DNA of 33,036 nucleotides. Origin: Mycolicibacterium komanii. GTDB lineage: Bacteria > Actinomycetota > Actinomycetes > Mycobacteriales > Mycobacteriaceae. The stretch is taken from the NCBI RefSeq assembly GCF_001050035.1, contig NZ_CVTA01000028.1, forward strand, positions 1 through 33,036. Reading direction: 5' to 3'. Shown here piece by piece: positions 1 to 9,074 of this stretch (position 1 is the stretch's first letter; every line of letters starts with the position of its first letter). Made by a program: the position numbers and the translations under genes. The notes under the pieces are model-generated. The model did not search any database. It saw only the letters and a program-made list of their open reading frames with translations, and was not told the DNA's origin.

Positions 1-84
1 TCGCTGGTGATCGTTGTATCGGTCACCTTGCTGGTCTCGCTGTCCATCTACGGTTCCAACGGCAACTTCAACCTGTCGGGATAG
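1..84 (+). CDS. YrbE-family permease (YrbEB position), C-terminal 27 residues only
   Basis: The frame is open from the first base and stops with TAG at 82-84. It encodes a hydrophobic helix (SLVIVVSVTLLVSLSIYG) followed by a short polar tail. YrbE proteins are MlaE-like integral membrane permeases, and two of them (A and B) normally precede mceA in mycobacterial mce operons. The next gene, mceA, begins only nine bases after this stop, so the position fits yrbEB. The rest of the gene lies outside the window. The assignment rests on synteny plus the hydrophobic tail, because too little sequence remains for a family match of its own. Confidence 0.75.
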   Translation, partial: SLVIVVSVTLLVSLSIYGSNGNFNLSG

Positions 85-93
85 GTCGCGCCG

Positions 94-1290
94 ATGAAGA
101 GCAGTGTCGTTCGCCCCCTGACGGGTCTGGGCTTGATCGTGGCCATCGGCCTGATCATCGCCCTGGCCATCAGCCTGTTTCGGGGGGACTGGGCCGATAC
201 CGTTCCGGTGACGGTGGTTTCGGATCGCGCGGGCCTGGTGATGAACCCCGACGCAAAGGTGAGGATGCGGGGAGTCCAGGTCGGCCAGGTCGAGAAAATC
301 GAGCAGCGTCCCGACGGCACCGCCGCGCTTCACCTGGCGATGGACAGGTCCGCACTGCGGCTCATTCCGGGCAACGTCGACGTCGACATCACCTCGACGA
401 CCGTCTTCGGCGCGAAGTTCGTCCAGATGAAAGCGCCGACGGATCCGTCGGCCGATCGACTTCGCGCCGGACAGGTCATCCAGAGCAAGCACGTGACCGT
501 CGAGGTCAATACCGTGTTCCAACAACTGGTTCAGGTCCTCGACAAGATCGACCCCGCCAAGCTCAACCAGACGCTTGGCGCGATCGCGTCCGCCTTCAAC
601 GGCCGGGGCGAGAAGTTCGGCCAGACCTTGGAGGACTTCAACGCTCTGCTGGCGAAGATCGAGCCGAGCCTGCCGAACCTGGCGCACGACATCGAGGTCG
701 CTGCGCCGACGTTCGCCGCGTACGGCGATGCGGCGCCGGATCTGATGTCGACGATCGAGAACACGACGGAGGTCAGCAACTCGATCGTCGATCAGCAGAA
801 CAACCTCGACGAGTTCTTGATCAGTGCAATCGGTTTGGCCGACATCGGCAACGACGTGATCGGTGGAAATCGGCAGGGCCTGACCGACGTGACACACGTC
901 CTGGTGCCGACCCTCGAGATGCTCAACAGGAACAAGGCCTCACTGTGGTGCGGAATCGGCGGACTGGTTCCGTTCTCGAAGTCCGGGCCGCAGTACTCCG
1001 GCGTCCTCGTCAACGCGGGTTTGACGCTCGGCGTCGAGCGCTATCGCTATCCGCGTGACTTGCCGAAGGTCGCCGCCAAGAGCGGGGGCCGTGACTACTG
1101 CACGGAATTGGGGCTGCCGGAACTGCCGCCGGAGTTCGTGCCACCGATGATCGTCGGTGATGTCGGAACCAACCCGAACCAGTACGGCAACGCGGGCATC
1201 CTGCTGAACTCCGAGGGCCTCAAGAACTGGTTGTTCGGGCCCCTTCCCGGACCGCCGCGCAACACCGCGCAGATTGGGATGCCAGGATGA
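94..1290 (+). CDS. Mce family protein MceA (lipid-import shuttle subunit)
   Basis: 398 residues. An N-terminal hydrophobic segment (about residues 10-29) serves as signal anchor. It is followed by an MlaD/Mce domain (about 34-112, with the hallmark RMRGVQVGQV) and a long helical region (about 120-290) typical of the Mce C-terminal domain. Mce proteins form hexameric tubes in the cell envelope that carry lipids to the YrbEAB permease and an ATPase. It begins nine bases after the yrbEB stop, and its own stop overlaps mceB by four bases (ATGA), which indicates translational coupling. The first position in the six-gene set and the length of about 400 residues mark it as the A subunit. I cannot tell which numbered mce operon this is. 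Confidence 0.93.
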   Translation: MKSSVVRPLTGLGLIVAIGLIIALAISLFRGDWADTVPVTVVSDRAGLVMNPDAKVRMRGVQVGQVEKIEQRPDGTAALHLAMDRSALRLIPGNVDVDITSTTVFGAKFVQMKAPTDPSADRLRAGQVIQSKHVTVEVNTVFQQLVQVLDKIDPAKLNQTLGAIASAFNGRGEKFGQTLEDFNALLAKIEPSLPNLAHDIEVAAPTFAAYGDAAPDLMSTIENTTEVSNSIVDQQNNLDEFLISAIGLADIGNDVIGGNRQGLTDVTHVLVPTLEMLNRNKASLWCGIGGLVPFSKSGPQYSGVLVNAGLTLGVERYRYPRDLPKVAAKSGGRDYCTELGLPELPPEFVPPMIVGDVGTNPNQYGNAGILLNSEGLKNWLFGPLPGPPRNTAQIGMPG

Positions 1291-2312
1291 CGCGTTCAAC
1301 GGGCACGCTGATCAAATTCAGCATCTTCGGGGTGGTCATGATTGTGCTGACCGCCTTCCTGTTCGTGGTCTTCAGCGAGTCGAGAACCGGTTCGACAGAC
1401 GGCTATTCGGCCGTCTTCGTCGATGCGTCACGACTGAAGGCGGGCGACAGTGTTCGGATCGCCGGAATCAGGGTCGGCACGGTGAAGAACGTGTCGCTGC
1501 AGGCCGACAGGAAGGTCCTGGTCAAGTTCGACGCCGACCGCAACACCAAGCTCACCACCGGCACCAAGGCGGCGATCCGCTATCTCAACCTGGTCGGCGA
1601 CCGCTACCTGGAGCTCATTGATACGCCTGACTCCGCACGAATCCTGCCCGCCGGCGCCCGGATACCGGCCGACCGCACCGCACCCGCGCTCGACCTCGAC
1701 TTGCTGCTCGGCGGCCTGAAACCCGTCATCCAGGGGCTCAACCCGGAGGATGTCAACGGGCTCACCAGCTCGCTGATCCAAATCCTGCAAGGCCAGGGCG
1801 GCACCCTGGAATCACTGCTGTCGAAGTCCTCGTCGTTCACCAATTCTCTGGCGGACAACAATCAGGTCGTCGAGCAGTTGATCGACAACCTGCGCGATAC
1901 GCTCGACACCCTGTCCAAGGACGGTGACGAATTCACCGGCGCGATCGACAGGCTCAGCCAACTCATCGAGGGACTGTCCGCCGACCGTGACCCGATCGGC
2001 ACCGCGATCGAATCCCTGGACAACGGAACCACCTCGCTCGCAGACCTTCTCAGTCGCGGGCGGGCACCGTTGAACAACACGGTCGACCAGTTGGCCCGGT
2101 TGGCCCCGTTCGTCAACAACGACCTGGATCGCCTCGACGCGACGATCCAGCGCCTGCCCGAGATCTACCGCAAGCTGGCGCGCGTCGGCTCGTACGGGGC
2201 GTTCTTCCCGTACTACATCTGCGGTGTCACGTTCCGGGCGAGCGACCTGGAGGGCCGCACCGTGGTGTTCCCGTGGATCCGGCAAGAAACCGGAAGGTGC
2301 GTGGACCAGTAA
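1287..2312 (+). CDS. Mce family protein MceB
   Basis: 341 residues, the usual size of a B subunit. The hydrophobic anchor is at about residues 9-30 (FSIFGVVMIVLTAFLFVVF). The MlaD domain follows at about 39-115 and contains RIAGIRVGTV. The rest is rich in heptad-like helices with repeated LSxLI and LDTL segments, as expected for the helical barrel of Mce hexamers. The ATG at 1287 overlaps the mceA TGA as ATGA, and the TAA stop at 2310-2312 shares its last base with the mceC start (TAATG). Near the end a cysteine-containing segment (FFPYYICGVTF) resembles the conserved tail of MceB proteins. Role: one of six non-identical subunits of the lipid-transport tube. Confidence 0.92.
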   Translation: MTRSTGTLIKFSIFGVVMIVLTAFLFVVFSESRTGSTDGYSAVFVDASRLKAGDSVRIAGIRVGTVKNVSLQADRKVLVKFDADRNTKLTTGTKAAIRYLNLVGDRYLELIDTPDSARILPAGARIPADRTAPALDLDLLLGGLKPVIQGLNPEDVNGLTSSLIQILQGQGGTLESLLSKSSSFTNSLADNNQVVEQLIDNLRDTLDTLSKDGDEFTGAIDRLSQLIEGLSADRDPIGTAIESLDNGTTSLADLLSRGRAPLNNTVDQLARLAPFVNNDLDRLDATIQRLPEIYRKLARVGSYGAFFPYYICGVTFRASDLEGRTVVFPWIRQETGRCVDQ

Positions 2313-3415
2313 TGCTCAAGTACCGCGGTGCACAGCTGATGAGGTCGGGCTTCATCGGCGTCGTCCTCATCGTCCTCGTCATCACGATCGGCCTGCAGCC
2401 GGAACGGCTCATCTCCTGGGCGACCTCGCTTCGCTACGAGGCGCTGTTCACCGAGGCGGGCGGCATCACCACCGGCAACGACGTCACCGTGTCAGGGATC
2501 AAGGTGGGTTCGGTCTCGTCGGTCGAACTGGTGAACGGAGACGCGCTGGTCGGGTTCACCATCGACGGCAAGTATGCGCTGGGCTCCGACACCACCGCCC
2601 ACATCCGCACAGGGACGTTGCTCGGCGAACGCGTGCTGGCGCTCGAGTCCGACGGAAGCGGCAACCTGGACCGCACCAAGCCGATCCCCACGTCGCGGAC
2701 ATCCTCCCCGTACTCGCTGACCGACGCCGTCAGCGACCTGACGGCCAATACGGCGGACACGAACACCCAGACGCTCAACCAGTCGTTGGACACGCTGGCG
2801 GCCACGCTCGATCAGGTTGCGCCGCAACTCGGTCCGACCTTCGACGGGCTGTCACGGGTATCCCAGTCCCTGAACAACCGCAACGAGAGCCTCGCGGAAC
2901 TGCTCAGGACCGCCGGCGACGTCACCGGGATCTTCGCCGAGCGCAGTCGGCAGGTCAACGAGCTGATCCTGAACTCGAACGATCTTCTTGCCGTCCTCAA
3001 CGAACGCCGCTACGCGATCACCAGCCTGCTGCGCGCCACCTCGGCGGTGTCGCAGGAGCTGACCGGCATCGTGGCCGACAACGAAGCGGAACTCGCGCCC
3101 ACGCTGAAGGATCTGAACACGGTCATCGCGATGCTGGAGAAGAACCGCGACAACCTCGCCAAGATGTTGCCCGGCGCGGCCAAGTACTACCTCACGCAGG
3201 GCGAGATCGTCGCCAACGGCGCCTACTACAACGCGCTCGTGCCCAACCTGATATTCGGTCAGATTCTGCAGCCGTTCCTCGATTACGCGTTCGGCTTCCG
3301 GCGCGGCATGAACGCCGGGCAGCCGCCGGATCAGGCCGGCCCACGGGCCGAATTGCCGTTCCCATTCAACGGAATTCCGCAGCCAGGAGATCTTCCCGAT
3401 GATGGCAACCCGTAA
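2312..3415 (+). CDS. Mce family protein MceC
   Basis: 367 residues from the ATG at 2312. An in-frame ATG at 2273 lies inside mceB and would add 13 polar residues before the anchor. The start at 2312 forms a TAATG overlap with the mceB stop and places the hydrophobic anchor (about residues 13-28) where it is expected, so it was preferred. The MlaD domain spans about 38-110 and contains TVSGIKVGSV. The helical region ends in a proline-rich tail. Its last 17 bases overlap the start of mceD. It belongs to the same translationally coupled operon and the same predicted hexameric lipid-transport tube. Confidence 0.91.
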   Translation: MLKYRGAQLMRSGFIGVVLIVLVITIGLQPERLISWATSLRYEALFTEAGGITTGNDVTVSGIKVGSVSSVELVNGDALVGFTIDGKYALGSDTTAHIRTGTLLGERVLALESDGSGNLDRTKPIPTSRTSSPYSLTDAVSDLTANTADTNTQTLNQSLDTLAATLDQVAPQLGPTFDGLSRVSQSLNNRNESLAELLRTAGDVTGIFAERSRQVNELILNSNDLLAVLNERRYAITSLLRATSAVSQELTGIVADNEAELAPTLKDLNTVIAMLEKNRDNLAKMLPGAAKYYLTQGEIVANGAYYNALVPNLIFGQILQPFLDYAFGFRRGMNAGQPPDQAGPRAELPFPFNGIPQPGDLPDDGNP

Positions 3416-4895
3416 GCGCCTGGTGGTCAGCACGGCGATCCTGCTGGCCATCGGTCTGGTCGCCGGCGCGGCGTTTTTGGTGCGCCAGGTGTTCTTCGGG
3501 CCGACCACGATCACCGCGTACTTCCCGACCGCGACCGCCATCTACCCCGGCGACGAAGTGCGGGTGTCCGGTGTCCAGGTCGGCACCATCGAGTCGATCA
3601 CACCCGAGGGCACCCAAACCAAGATGACCCTCAAAGTCGATCGTGGCGTGCCGGTTCCGGCCGACGCCAAGGCCGTGATCGTTGCGCAGAATCTGGTGGC
3701 GGCACGTTACGTGCAGCTCACTCCGGCGTACCGCAACGGCGACGGGCCGACGATGAAGAACGGGGCGGTCATCCCCAGTGACCGGACCGCGGTGCCCGTG
3801 GAGTGGGACGAGGTCAAGACCCAGTTGATGCGGCTTTCCGATGAATTGGGACCGCAGACCGGTGTCTCGGACACCTCGGTGTCCCGGTTCATCGACAGTG
3901 CGGCGAACGCGATGGGCGGCAACGGCGGCAAGCTGCGCCAGACGCTGGCCCAACTATCCGGTGTGGCAAGGACTTTCGCTGAAGGCAGCGGAAACATTGT
4001 CGACATCATCAAGAATCTGCAGACCTTCGTCTCAGCGCTGCGCGACAGCAAGCAGCAGATCGTGATGTTCGAGAACCGGTTGGCGACGCTGTCCAGCGTC
4101 CTCGACAACAGCAGGTCCGACCTGGATGCGGCGCTGTCGAATCTCTCGACGGCGATCGGCGAGGTGCAGCGCTTTGTCGTCGGCACCCGGGATCTGACAT
4201 CCGAGCAGATCCAGCGTCTCGGCAGCCTCACTCAGATCCTGGTCGACCACAAGTTGGCGTTCGAGAATGTCCTGCACATCACGCCCAACGCGATCGCGAA
4301 CTTCCAGAACATCTTCTATCCCAACGGGGGATCGGTCACCGGTGCCTTCGCGTTGGTCAACTTCAACAACCCGGTGCAGATGATCTGCGGCATGGTCGGG
4401 GCCGTCGCGAACGTCACCGCACCCGAGACCGCGAAGTTGTGCGCGCAATACCTCGGCCCAGCGCTGCGATTGCTCAACGTCAACAACATTCCATTGCCGA
4501 TCAATGCCTACCTGCGACCCGCGGTGACCCCGGATCGGCAGATCATCACCGATCCGAAACTCGCGCCAGGGGGCGCGGGCCCGGGTGACCCGCCAGAGCC
4601 GCCCCCCACGGTGTCGGCTTACACCGGTGTGGGCGATGTGCCGCCGCCTCCCGGCTGGAACCAACCGCCCGGACCGCCGGGGTTGTATACCGGGGGTGGA
4701 CCCGATGCGCCCGCGATCCCGTCCCCGGCGCTTTTCCCCGGCGCGCCGATTCCCGGGCCGCCCAACGTGTTGAGTAACCTGCCGGCGCAACCGGAACCGC
4801 CGAAGTCCGTGGAGGGCATGCTGCTTCCGCCGTCGCCCGCGCCGGTCGCGCCGAACACACCCCTGTTGCCTGCAGAAGGGGCGCCGCCACGATGA
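3399..4895 (+). CDS. Mce family protein MceD, proline-rich C-terminus
   Basis: 498 residues starting at one of two consecutive ATGs (3399 or 3402). AGGAG at 3385-3389 is well spaced for either. The anchor is at about residues 8-30 and the MlaD domain at about 35-112 (RVSGVQVGTI). A helical region follows to about 310, then a conserved FNNPVQMICGM block near 325. From about residue 385 the chain becomes very rich in proline and glycine, a low-complexity tail common in MceD, MceE and MceF, which may cross or bind the cell wall (inference). The gene overlaps mceC by 17 bases and mceE by four (ATGA). Confidence 0.92.
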   Translation: MMATRKRLVVSTAILLAIGLVAGAAFLVRQVFFGPTTITAYFPTATAIYPGDEVRVSGVQVGTIESITPEGTQTKMTLKVDRGVPVPADAKAVIVAQNLVAARYVQLTPAYRNGDGPTMKNGAVIPSDRTAVPVEWDEVKTQLMRLSDELGPQTGVSDTSVSRFIDSAANAMGGNGGKLRQTLAQLSGVARTFAEGSGNIVDIIKNLQTFVSALRDSKQQIVMFENRLATLSSVLDNSRSDLDAALSNLSTAIGEVQRFVVGTRDLTSEQIQRLGSLTQILVDHKLAFENVLHITPNAIANFQNIFYPNGGSVTGAFALVNFNNPVQMICGMVGAVANVTAPETAKLCAQYLGPALRLLNVNNIPLPINAYLRPAVTPDRQIITDPKLAPGGAGPGDPPEPPPTVSAYTGVGDVPPPPGWNQPPGPPGLYTGGGPDAPAIPSPALFPGAPIPGPPNVLSNLPAQPEPPKSVEGMLLPPSPAPVAPNTPLLPAEGAPPR

Positions 4896-6226
4896 TCCGC
4901 CGAACCGTGAAGAGATGGTCGGTCGCCGGGTCCGCCCTGGCGCTGATCCTGACCGGCTGCTCGTTCCAAGGTGTGAATTCACTGCCGCTGCCCGGAGCGG
5001 TCGGCCGCGGCCCAGACGCCGCTACCTACCATGTCCAGGTCGCGAATGTCGCGACGCTGGAGGCGAACTCGCCGGTGTTGATCGACGACGTGGTCGTCGG
5101 CAGCGTCCGCAAGATGACGGTCGACAACTGGCATGCCGACGTCGAGATCTCGGTCAAACCCGACGTGACGGTGCCGGCCAACGCGGTCGCCACGGTCGGA
5201 CAGACCAGCCTGCTCGGTTCGATGCACCTGGCCCTCAACCCACCGCTTGGTGAGAAACCGCAAGGCCGGCTGGCAGCGGGTGCCACGATCCCGCTGAGCG
5301 ACTCATCGACCTATCCGTCCACCGAGCGGACGCTGTCGTCGCTGGCCACCGTGGTAAACGGCGGCGGGCTCGGTCAGATCGGCGACGTCATCCACAATTT
5401 CAACACCGCGTTGAACGGACGAGAACCGCAGATCCGCGAATTGCTGACCAGGCTCGACAATTTCGTCGGCGTGCTCGACAGTCAGCGCGACAACATCATT
5501 GCCTCGATCCAGCAACTCAACCGTGTCGCAGGCACATTCGCGGGTCAGCGGGAAAAGATCGACCGCGCACTGAAAGAGATTCCGCCCGCGCTCGACGTCC
5601 TGATCAAGGAACGGCCGAATTTGACCGCCGCGCTGGAGAAGCTCGGCCAGTTCGGGGATACCGCGGCCGGCCTGGTCAACGATGCCGGCGACGACCTGGT
5701 CAAGGATCTGGAGAACCTGGGGCCCACTCTCGGCGCGCTTGCCGACATCGGACCCGACCTGAACCTCGCGCTGTTGTGGGCGACCGCGTTCCCCTACGGG
5801 CCGACCTTCGCCGACCGGATCACCCGCGGGGACTACATCAACCTCTATGCGAGTTTCGATCTCACGTACCCCAGGGTCAAGCGGACGCTATTACTCGGTA
5901 CTCGGTGGGGCGACGAGAACGCGAGGCTCATACCGGCACCGGGTGATCCGTATTACCTGAACTACTCCTACAGCCCGATGTCGCTCGGGGTCGCTCCACC
6001 GCCGGTGGAAGCGCCGCCGAGCGAGGGCACCCCGGCCCCCGCGGCTCCGCCCCCGGTGGCGCAACCGCTGTTGCCGGTGGCGCCGCCGCCGCCGGCAGCG
6101 CCGTGGCTGTCGCAGGCGACCACCACGACCGAGGTCTTCGCGGGTCCGTACGGTGCCGACGCGCCTCCGCCACCGGTCCCGGCGACACCGCCCGCGCAAC
6201 CGCAAACACCGGGAGGGGGTGGCTGA
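4892..6226 (+). CDS. Mce family lipoprotein MceE (LprK-like)
   Basis: 444 residues. The N-terminus is a lipoprotein signal: positive charges (MIRRTVKR), a hydrophobic core and the lipobox L20-T21-G22-C23, so Cys23 is the predicted lipidation site. The MlaD domain occupies about residues 43-120 (VLIDDVVVGSV). The helical region extends to about 300 with repeated AxLEKL and LDVL segments, and the last 90 residues are a proline- and alanine-rich tail. The E subunit is typically the only lipoprotein of the six, which confirms the order A-F. The start overlaps the mceD stop as ATGA. The stop TGA at 6224-6226 shares its last base with the ATG of mceF. Confidence 0.94.
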   Translation: MIRRTVKRWSVAGSALALILTGCSFQGVNSLPLPGAVGRGPDAATYHVQVANVATLEANSPVLIDDVVVGSVRKMTVDNWHADVEISVKPDVTVPANAVATVGQTSLLGSMHLALNPPLGEKPQGRLAAGATIPLSDSSTYPSTERTLSSLATVVNGGGLGQIGDVIHNFNTALNGREPQIRELLTRLDNFVGVLDSQRDNIIASIQQLNRVAGTFAGQREKIDRALKEIPPALDVLIKERPNLTAALEKLGQFGDTAAGLVNDAGDDLVKDLENLGPTLGALADIGPDLNLALLWATAFPYGPTFADRITRGDYINLYASFDLTYPRVKRTLLLGTRWGDENARLIPAPGDPYYLNYSYSPMSLGVAPPPVEAPPSEGTPAPAAPPPVAQPLLPVAPPPPAAPWLSQATTTTEVFAGPYGADAPPPPVPATPPAQPQTPGGGG

Positions 6227-7908
6227 TGCTGACGCGCTTCGTACGAAACCAGTTGATCATCTTCACGATCGCATCGATCGTGGGTGTGACGGTGATGCTG
6301 TTCGTCTACATGCAGGTGCCGACCCTGCTCGGAGTCGGCCGGTTGACGGTGAAGATGGAGTTGCCGACGGCCGGTGGGCTGTACCGGTTCGGCAACGTCA
6401 CCTACCGCGGTGTGCAGATCGGCAAGGTCACCGACGTGGCACTGACGGAGAACGGGGCTGAGGCCACGCTGTCGCTCGACACGTCGCCGAAGATTCCGGC
6501 CGATCTGCAGGCCGAAGTGCGCAGTGTCTCCGCCGTCGGCGAGCAGTACGTCGACCTGCGTCCGCGCACCGACTCCGGGCCTTACCTGCAGAACGGCTCG
6601 CGAATTCCCGTCGCGGACACCACAATTCCACAAGAGATCGGTCCGGTACTCGAAGGACTCAATCGACTGATCGGCAGCATCCCGTCGGATCGGATCGCCG
6701 ATCTGCTCGACGAGTCGTTCAAGGCGTTCAACGGGGCCGGTCCCGATTTCCAATCGTTGGTGGATTCGGCGGCCAAGATCAGTGCCGAGGCCAACACCGT
6801 ATCCGACCAGACCCGCGGTCTCATCGACGACAGTGGGCCCCTGCTGGATTCGCAGGCCGAGACCGCCGAGCAGATCCGCACCTGGGCGAAAAGCCTTGCG
6901 GGAGTGACCGGACAGCTTGGGCAGAATGATCCGCAGATCCGGACGCTGCTCCAGCAGGGACCCGGCTTCGCGCAAGAGGTTTCGACGCTGCTGAACCAGA
7001 TCAAGCCGACGCTGCCGATCCTGCTCGCCAATCTCACCACCGTGGGCCAGACTCTGCTCACCTACAATCCGTCGCTGGAGCAATTGCTGGTCATCTTCCC
7101 GGGCATCATCGCCGCACAGCAGTCGTTCGGGCTTCCGCAGAACAACCCCACCGGCCTCCCGATGGGTGACTTCGCGCTCACCATCAGCGACCCACCGCCC
7201 TGCACGGTTGGATTCCTGCCGCCGTCGAGCTGGCGGTCGCCAGAGGACCTGACGTCGATCGACACCCCGGACGGGCTCTACTGCAAGTTGCCGCAGGACT
7301 CGCCGATCGCTGTGCGCGGTGCGCGCAACTACCCGTGCATGGAGCATCCGGGTAAGCGGGCGCCGACCGTCGAATTGTGCAACGACCCCAAGGGTTATCA
7401 GCCGTTGGCGCTGCGCCAGCACACGCTCGGCGCCTACCCGATCGACCCGAACCTGATCGCCCAGGGCATCGCGCCCGACGACCGGGTGGACTTCTCCGAG
7501 CGGCTTTACGCACCGGTGGACGGGACTCCGCTGCCTCCGGGCGCGGCGCCCGCGGGAACGCCGCCGGGTATGCCGCCGCCACCGCTCCCGGTGGCCGGCG
7601 GGACTTCACACGGCTCGGCGTCGGCACCCGCTGCTGCGCCGGCACCGATCCAGGATCCGGTGGCACCGCCTCCGCCGCCCGGCAACTCGATCAACGGCAC
7701 GCCGATCCCGGCCCCGCCTGCGGCGGGTGGGGCGACGCCGGTGGCGCCGAGTGCGCATAGCGGCAACGCTTCCGGGGGGCCGTCGCTGGCTGTCGCGCAC
7801 TACGATCCGGACACGGGTCAGTACATGACGCCCGACGGTTTGATGCCGCGGCAGACGAATCTGCCGAGCAATGAAGCGAAGTCGTGGAAGGACCTGATGC
7901 CGACCTGA
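6226..7908 (+). CDS. Mce family protein MceF, long proline-rich tail
   Basis: 560 residues from the ATG at 6226. The frame is open upstream to 6103, but that extension lies inside mceE. The TGATG overlap and the adjacent anchor (FVRNQLIIFTIASIVGV) fix the start. The MlaD domain is at about residues 37-112 (TYRGVQIGKV), followed by helices to about 300. A cysteine-containing globular part (about 325-390) comes next, then a proline-, glycine- and alanine-rich region to about 520. The final segment contains YDPDTGQYMTPDG, a motif I associate with the end of mycobacterial MceF proteins. It is the last gene of the operon and is followed directly by a strong hairpin. Confidence 0.93.
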   Translation: MLTRFVRNQLIIFTIASIVGVTVMLFVYMQVPTLLGVGRLTVKMELPTAGGLYRFGNVTYRGVQIGKVTDVALTENGAEATLSLDTSPKIPADLQAEVRSVSAVGEQYVDLRPRTDSGPYLQNGSRIPVADTTIPQEIGPVLEGLNRLIGSIPSDRIADLLDESFKAFNGAGPDFQSLVDSAAKISAEANTVSDQTRGLIDDSGPLLDSQAETAEQIRTWAKSLAGVTGQLGQNDPQIRTLLQQGPGFAQEVSTLLNQIKPTLPILLANLTTVGQTLLTYNPSLEQLLVIFPGIIAAQQSFGLPQNNPTGLPMGDFALTISDPPPCTVGFLPPSSWRSPEDLTSIDTPDGLYCKLPQDSPIAVRGARNYPCMEHPGKRAPTVELCNDPKGYQPLALRQHTLGAYPIDPNLIAQGIAPDDRVDFSERLYAPVDGTPLPPGAAPAGTPPGMPPPPLPVAGGTSHGSASAPAAAPAPIQDPVAPPPPPGNSINGTPIPAPPAAGGATPVAPSAHSGNASGGPSLAVAHYDPDTGQYMTPDGLMPRQTNLPSNEAKSWKDLMPT

Positions 7909-7930
7909 CCGGGGAAGTGACCCGGTCAGG
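7904..7930. terminator. Perfect 10-bp hairpin at the mceF stop
   Basis: CCTGACCGGG (7904-7913) pairs perfectly with CCCGGTCAGG (7921-7930) across a seven-base loop. The left arm contains the mceF stop codon. No T-run follows, which is usual for mycobacterial hairpin terminators. The downstream gene is on the opposite strand and ends at 7952, so the palindrome can serve both converging transcripts. Confidence 0.75.
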
Positions 7931-7951
7931 GAATGGTGTGAAGGTGGGCGC

Positions 7952-8491
7952 TCAGATCTTCTGGACCTTGACAGGCATCTCGATCACGAGCGGCTGATTG
8001 GCGCCGCACGCGCCGCTCGGGCTCTTGGTCGAATCGCGGCCCATCAAGAACGTTGCGTTGTGCGTGACCCGCTGGTTGACGGTGGGATTCCAGCCCAACA
8101 GAATGAATTTCTGGTGACCTGGTGCGAAGCTGCCGTCGGGGCACGGCAACCAGTTGGGGACGTCGTGGTCGACGTACCAGTAGTCGTCGAGCCGGATCGT
8201 GCCGGTCCAGCCGAGATCGCTTTGCACGGTGCCGCTGCATTCGATCGGGCTGAAACACGTGGTGTTGATCGTCCAGGTCTGCTCGACCGTCTGCTGCTTG
8301 ATGAAGACGTCGGCGCCACCGGGTCTCATACCGCGCTTCGCCCATTCCCCGTCGGACATCACGCGAAAGGTGCCGTTGAGCGCGACTTGATAGTCGTCGG
8401 CGAAATCGTCGGCGTGCGCCGCTGTCGCGGTGCTCAGACTTCCGGCCACAGCGATTGCGACCGCTCCGGCGGCCACGCCAAATCCACGCAT
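7952..8491 (-). CDS. Secreted mycobacterial protein of unknown function, 179 aa
   Basis: The protein begins with a clear Sec signal peptide (hydrophobic residues 5-22, probable cleavage after AHA near residue 27, before DDF). The mature part of about 152 residues has four cysteines (in NTTCFSP, IECSG, LPCPDG and GACGAN), consistent with two disulfides outside the cytoplasm. Aromatic-rich segments (WTGTIRLDDYWYVD) suggest a small beta fold. I recognise the general type of mycobacterial secreted hypothetical protein but no function. It converges on mceF with the hairpin at 7904-7930 between them and diverges from the gene at 8546. A -10-like TAAGCT ends six bases before its ATG. Confidence 0.8.
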   Translation of the reverse strand: MRGFGVAAGAVAIAVAGSLSTATAAHADDFADDYQVALNGTFRVMSDGEWAKRGMRPGGADVFIKQQTVEQTWTINTTCFSPIECSGTVQSDLGWTGTIRLDDYWYVDHDVPNWLPCPDGSFAPGHQKFILLGWNPTVNQRVTHNATFLMGRDSTKSPSGACGANQPLVIEMPVKVQKI

Positions 8492-8497
8492 GTAGGC

Positions 8498-8503
8498 AGC
8501 TTA
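8498..8503 (-). promoter_or_regulatory. -10 element for the gene ending at 7952 (leaderless start likely)
   Basis: On the minus strand TAAGCT fits TANNNT and ends six bases before the ATG at 8491. This is the spacing expected when transcription starts at the initiation codon. No convincing Shine-Dalgarno sequence was seen. Confidence 0.4.
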
Positions 8504-8545
8504 TCGTGGTCGGTAGCCGCCCTCTCCGAAAGGGAGAATTTCCTT

Positions 8546-8977
8546 GTGCGCGTATGGAACAATGTCCCCGTGCGTTCCCTCGCCGCAGTGTTTGCTGCCC
8601 TGGCTACCCCCGCGTTGATGCTCGCGGCGCCGACCGCCGAGGCGCAGCCGCCGTTGCCGCCGTTGCCGCCGCCTGGCGCGGAATGCAACAGCCCCAACTG
8701 CACACCGGGTATCCAGCCGGGCGTCGTGCTGGGGTCCTACTGCAACAACACGACGTACTACGTGTTCGGGGTGACGTCGTGGGGCCGGCTGGTGTTCTGC
8801 GGTTCTCCGCGCCGCTACGAGCCGCGCTGGTTCCGCTCACCCGAGATGCACGGCATCAAGCTCGAGAACGATCTGTGCCCGTCGCTGGACGGCGAGGTCG
8901 CTCAGGCGCCGGACGGTCTGTTCCTCACCTGCGTCTCCAAAGACGGCCGCAGCTATTGGGAGCGCGGGGACCTCTGA
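8546..8977 (+). CDS. Small secreted cysteine-containing protein, 143 aa
   Basis: The start is taken as GTG 8546, with GGGAG at 8532-8536 nine bases upstream. An alternative GTG at 8570 lacks such a site. The protein has a signal peptide with a hydrophobic stretch (SLAAVFAALATPALMLA) and probable cleavage after AEA. A proline-rich linker (PPLPPLPPPG) then leads to a compact domain of about 100 residues. Six cysteines (in AECNSPNC, SYCNN, VFCGS, DLCPS and LTCVS) point to an extracytoplasmic disulfide-bonded fold. No enzyme motif is visible and I do not recognise a function. It is divergent from the other secreted gene, with a 54-bp shared upstream region. Confidence 0.75.
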   Translation: MRVWNNVPVRSLAAVFAALATPALMLAAPTAEAQPPLPPLPPPGAECNSPNCTPGIQPGVVLGSYCNNTTYYVFGVTSWGRLVFCGSPRRYEPRWFRSPEMHGIKLENDLCPSLDGEVAQAPDGLFLTCVSKDGRSYWERGDL

Positions 8978-8981
8978 GACG

Positions 8982-9000
8982 GTCGGGACGAACTCCCGAC
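8982..9000 (+). terminator. 7-bp hairpin after the secreted-protein gene
   Basis: GTCGGGA (8982-8988) and TCCCGAC (8994-9000) pair perfectly around a five-base loop, starting four bases after the stop codon at 8977. It is probably the terminator of the preceding + strand gene. It is directly followed by a second, larger palindrome. Confidence 0.6.
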
Positions 9001-9010
9001 TGCGCACAGA

Positions 9011-9054
9011 TCGCCGAAACCACGGATCGTGTGATCTCTCCGCGGTTTCGGCGA
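9011..9054. terminator. Long imperfect palindrome between convergent genes
   Basis: TCGCCGAAACC (9011-9021) pairs perfectly with GGTTTCGGCGA (9044-9054). After one mismatch the stem continues with CGGA/TCCG, leaving a 12-base loop. It lies between the secreted-protein gene (+) and the P450 gene (-). It may terminate both transcripts, or be a copy of a dispersed palindromic element; only a genome search would tell. Confidence 0.6.
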
Positions 9055-9074
9055 CCGTGACGATGCGATGAAGC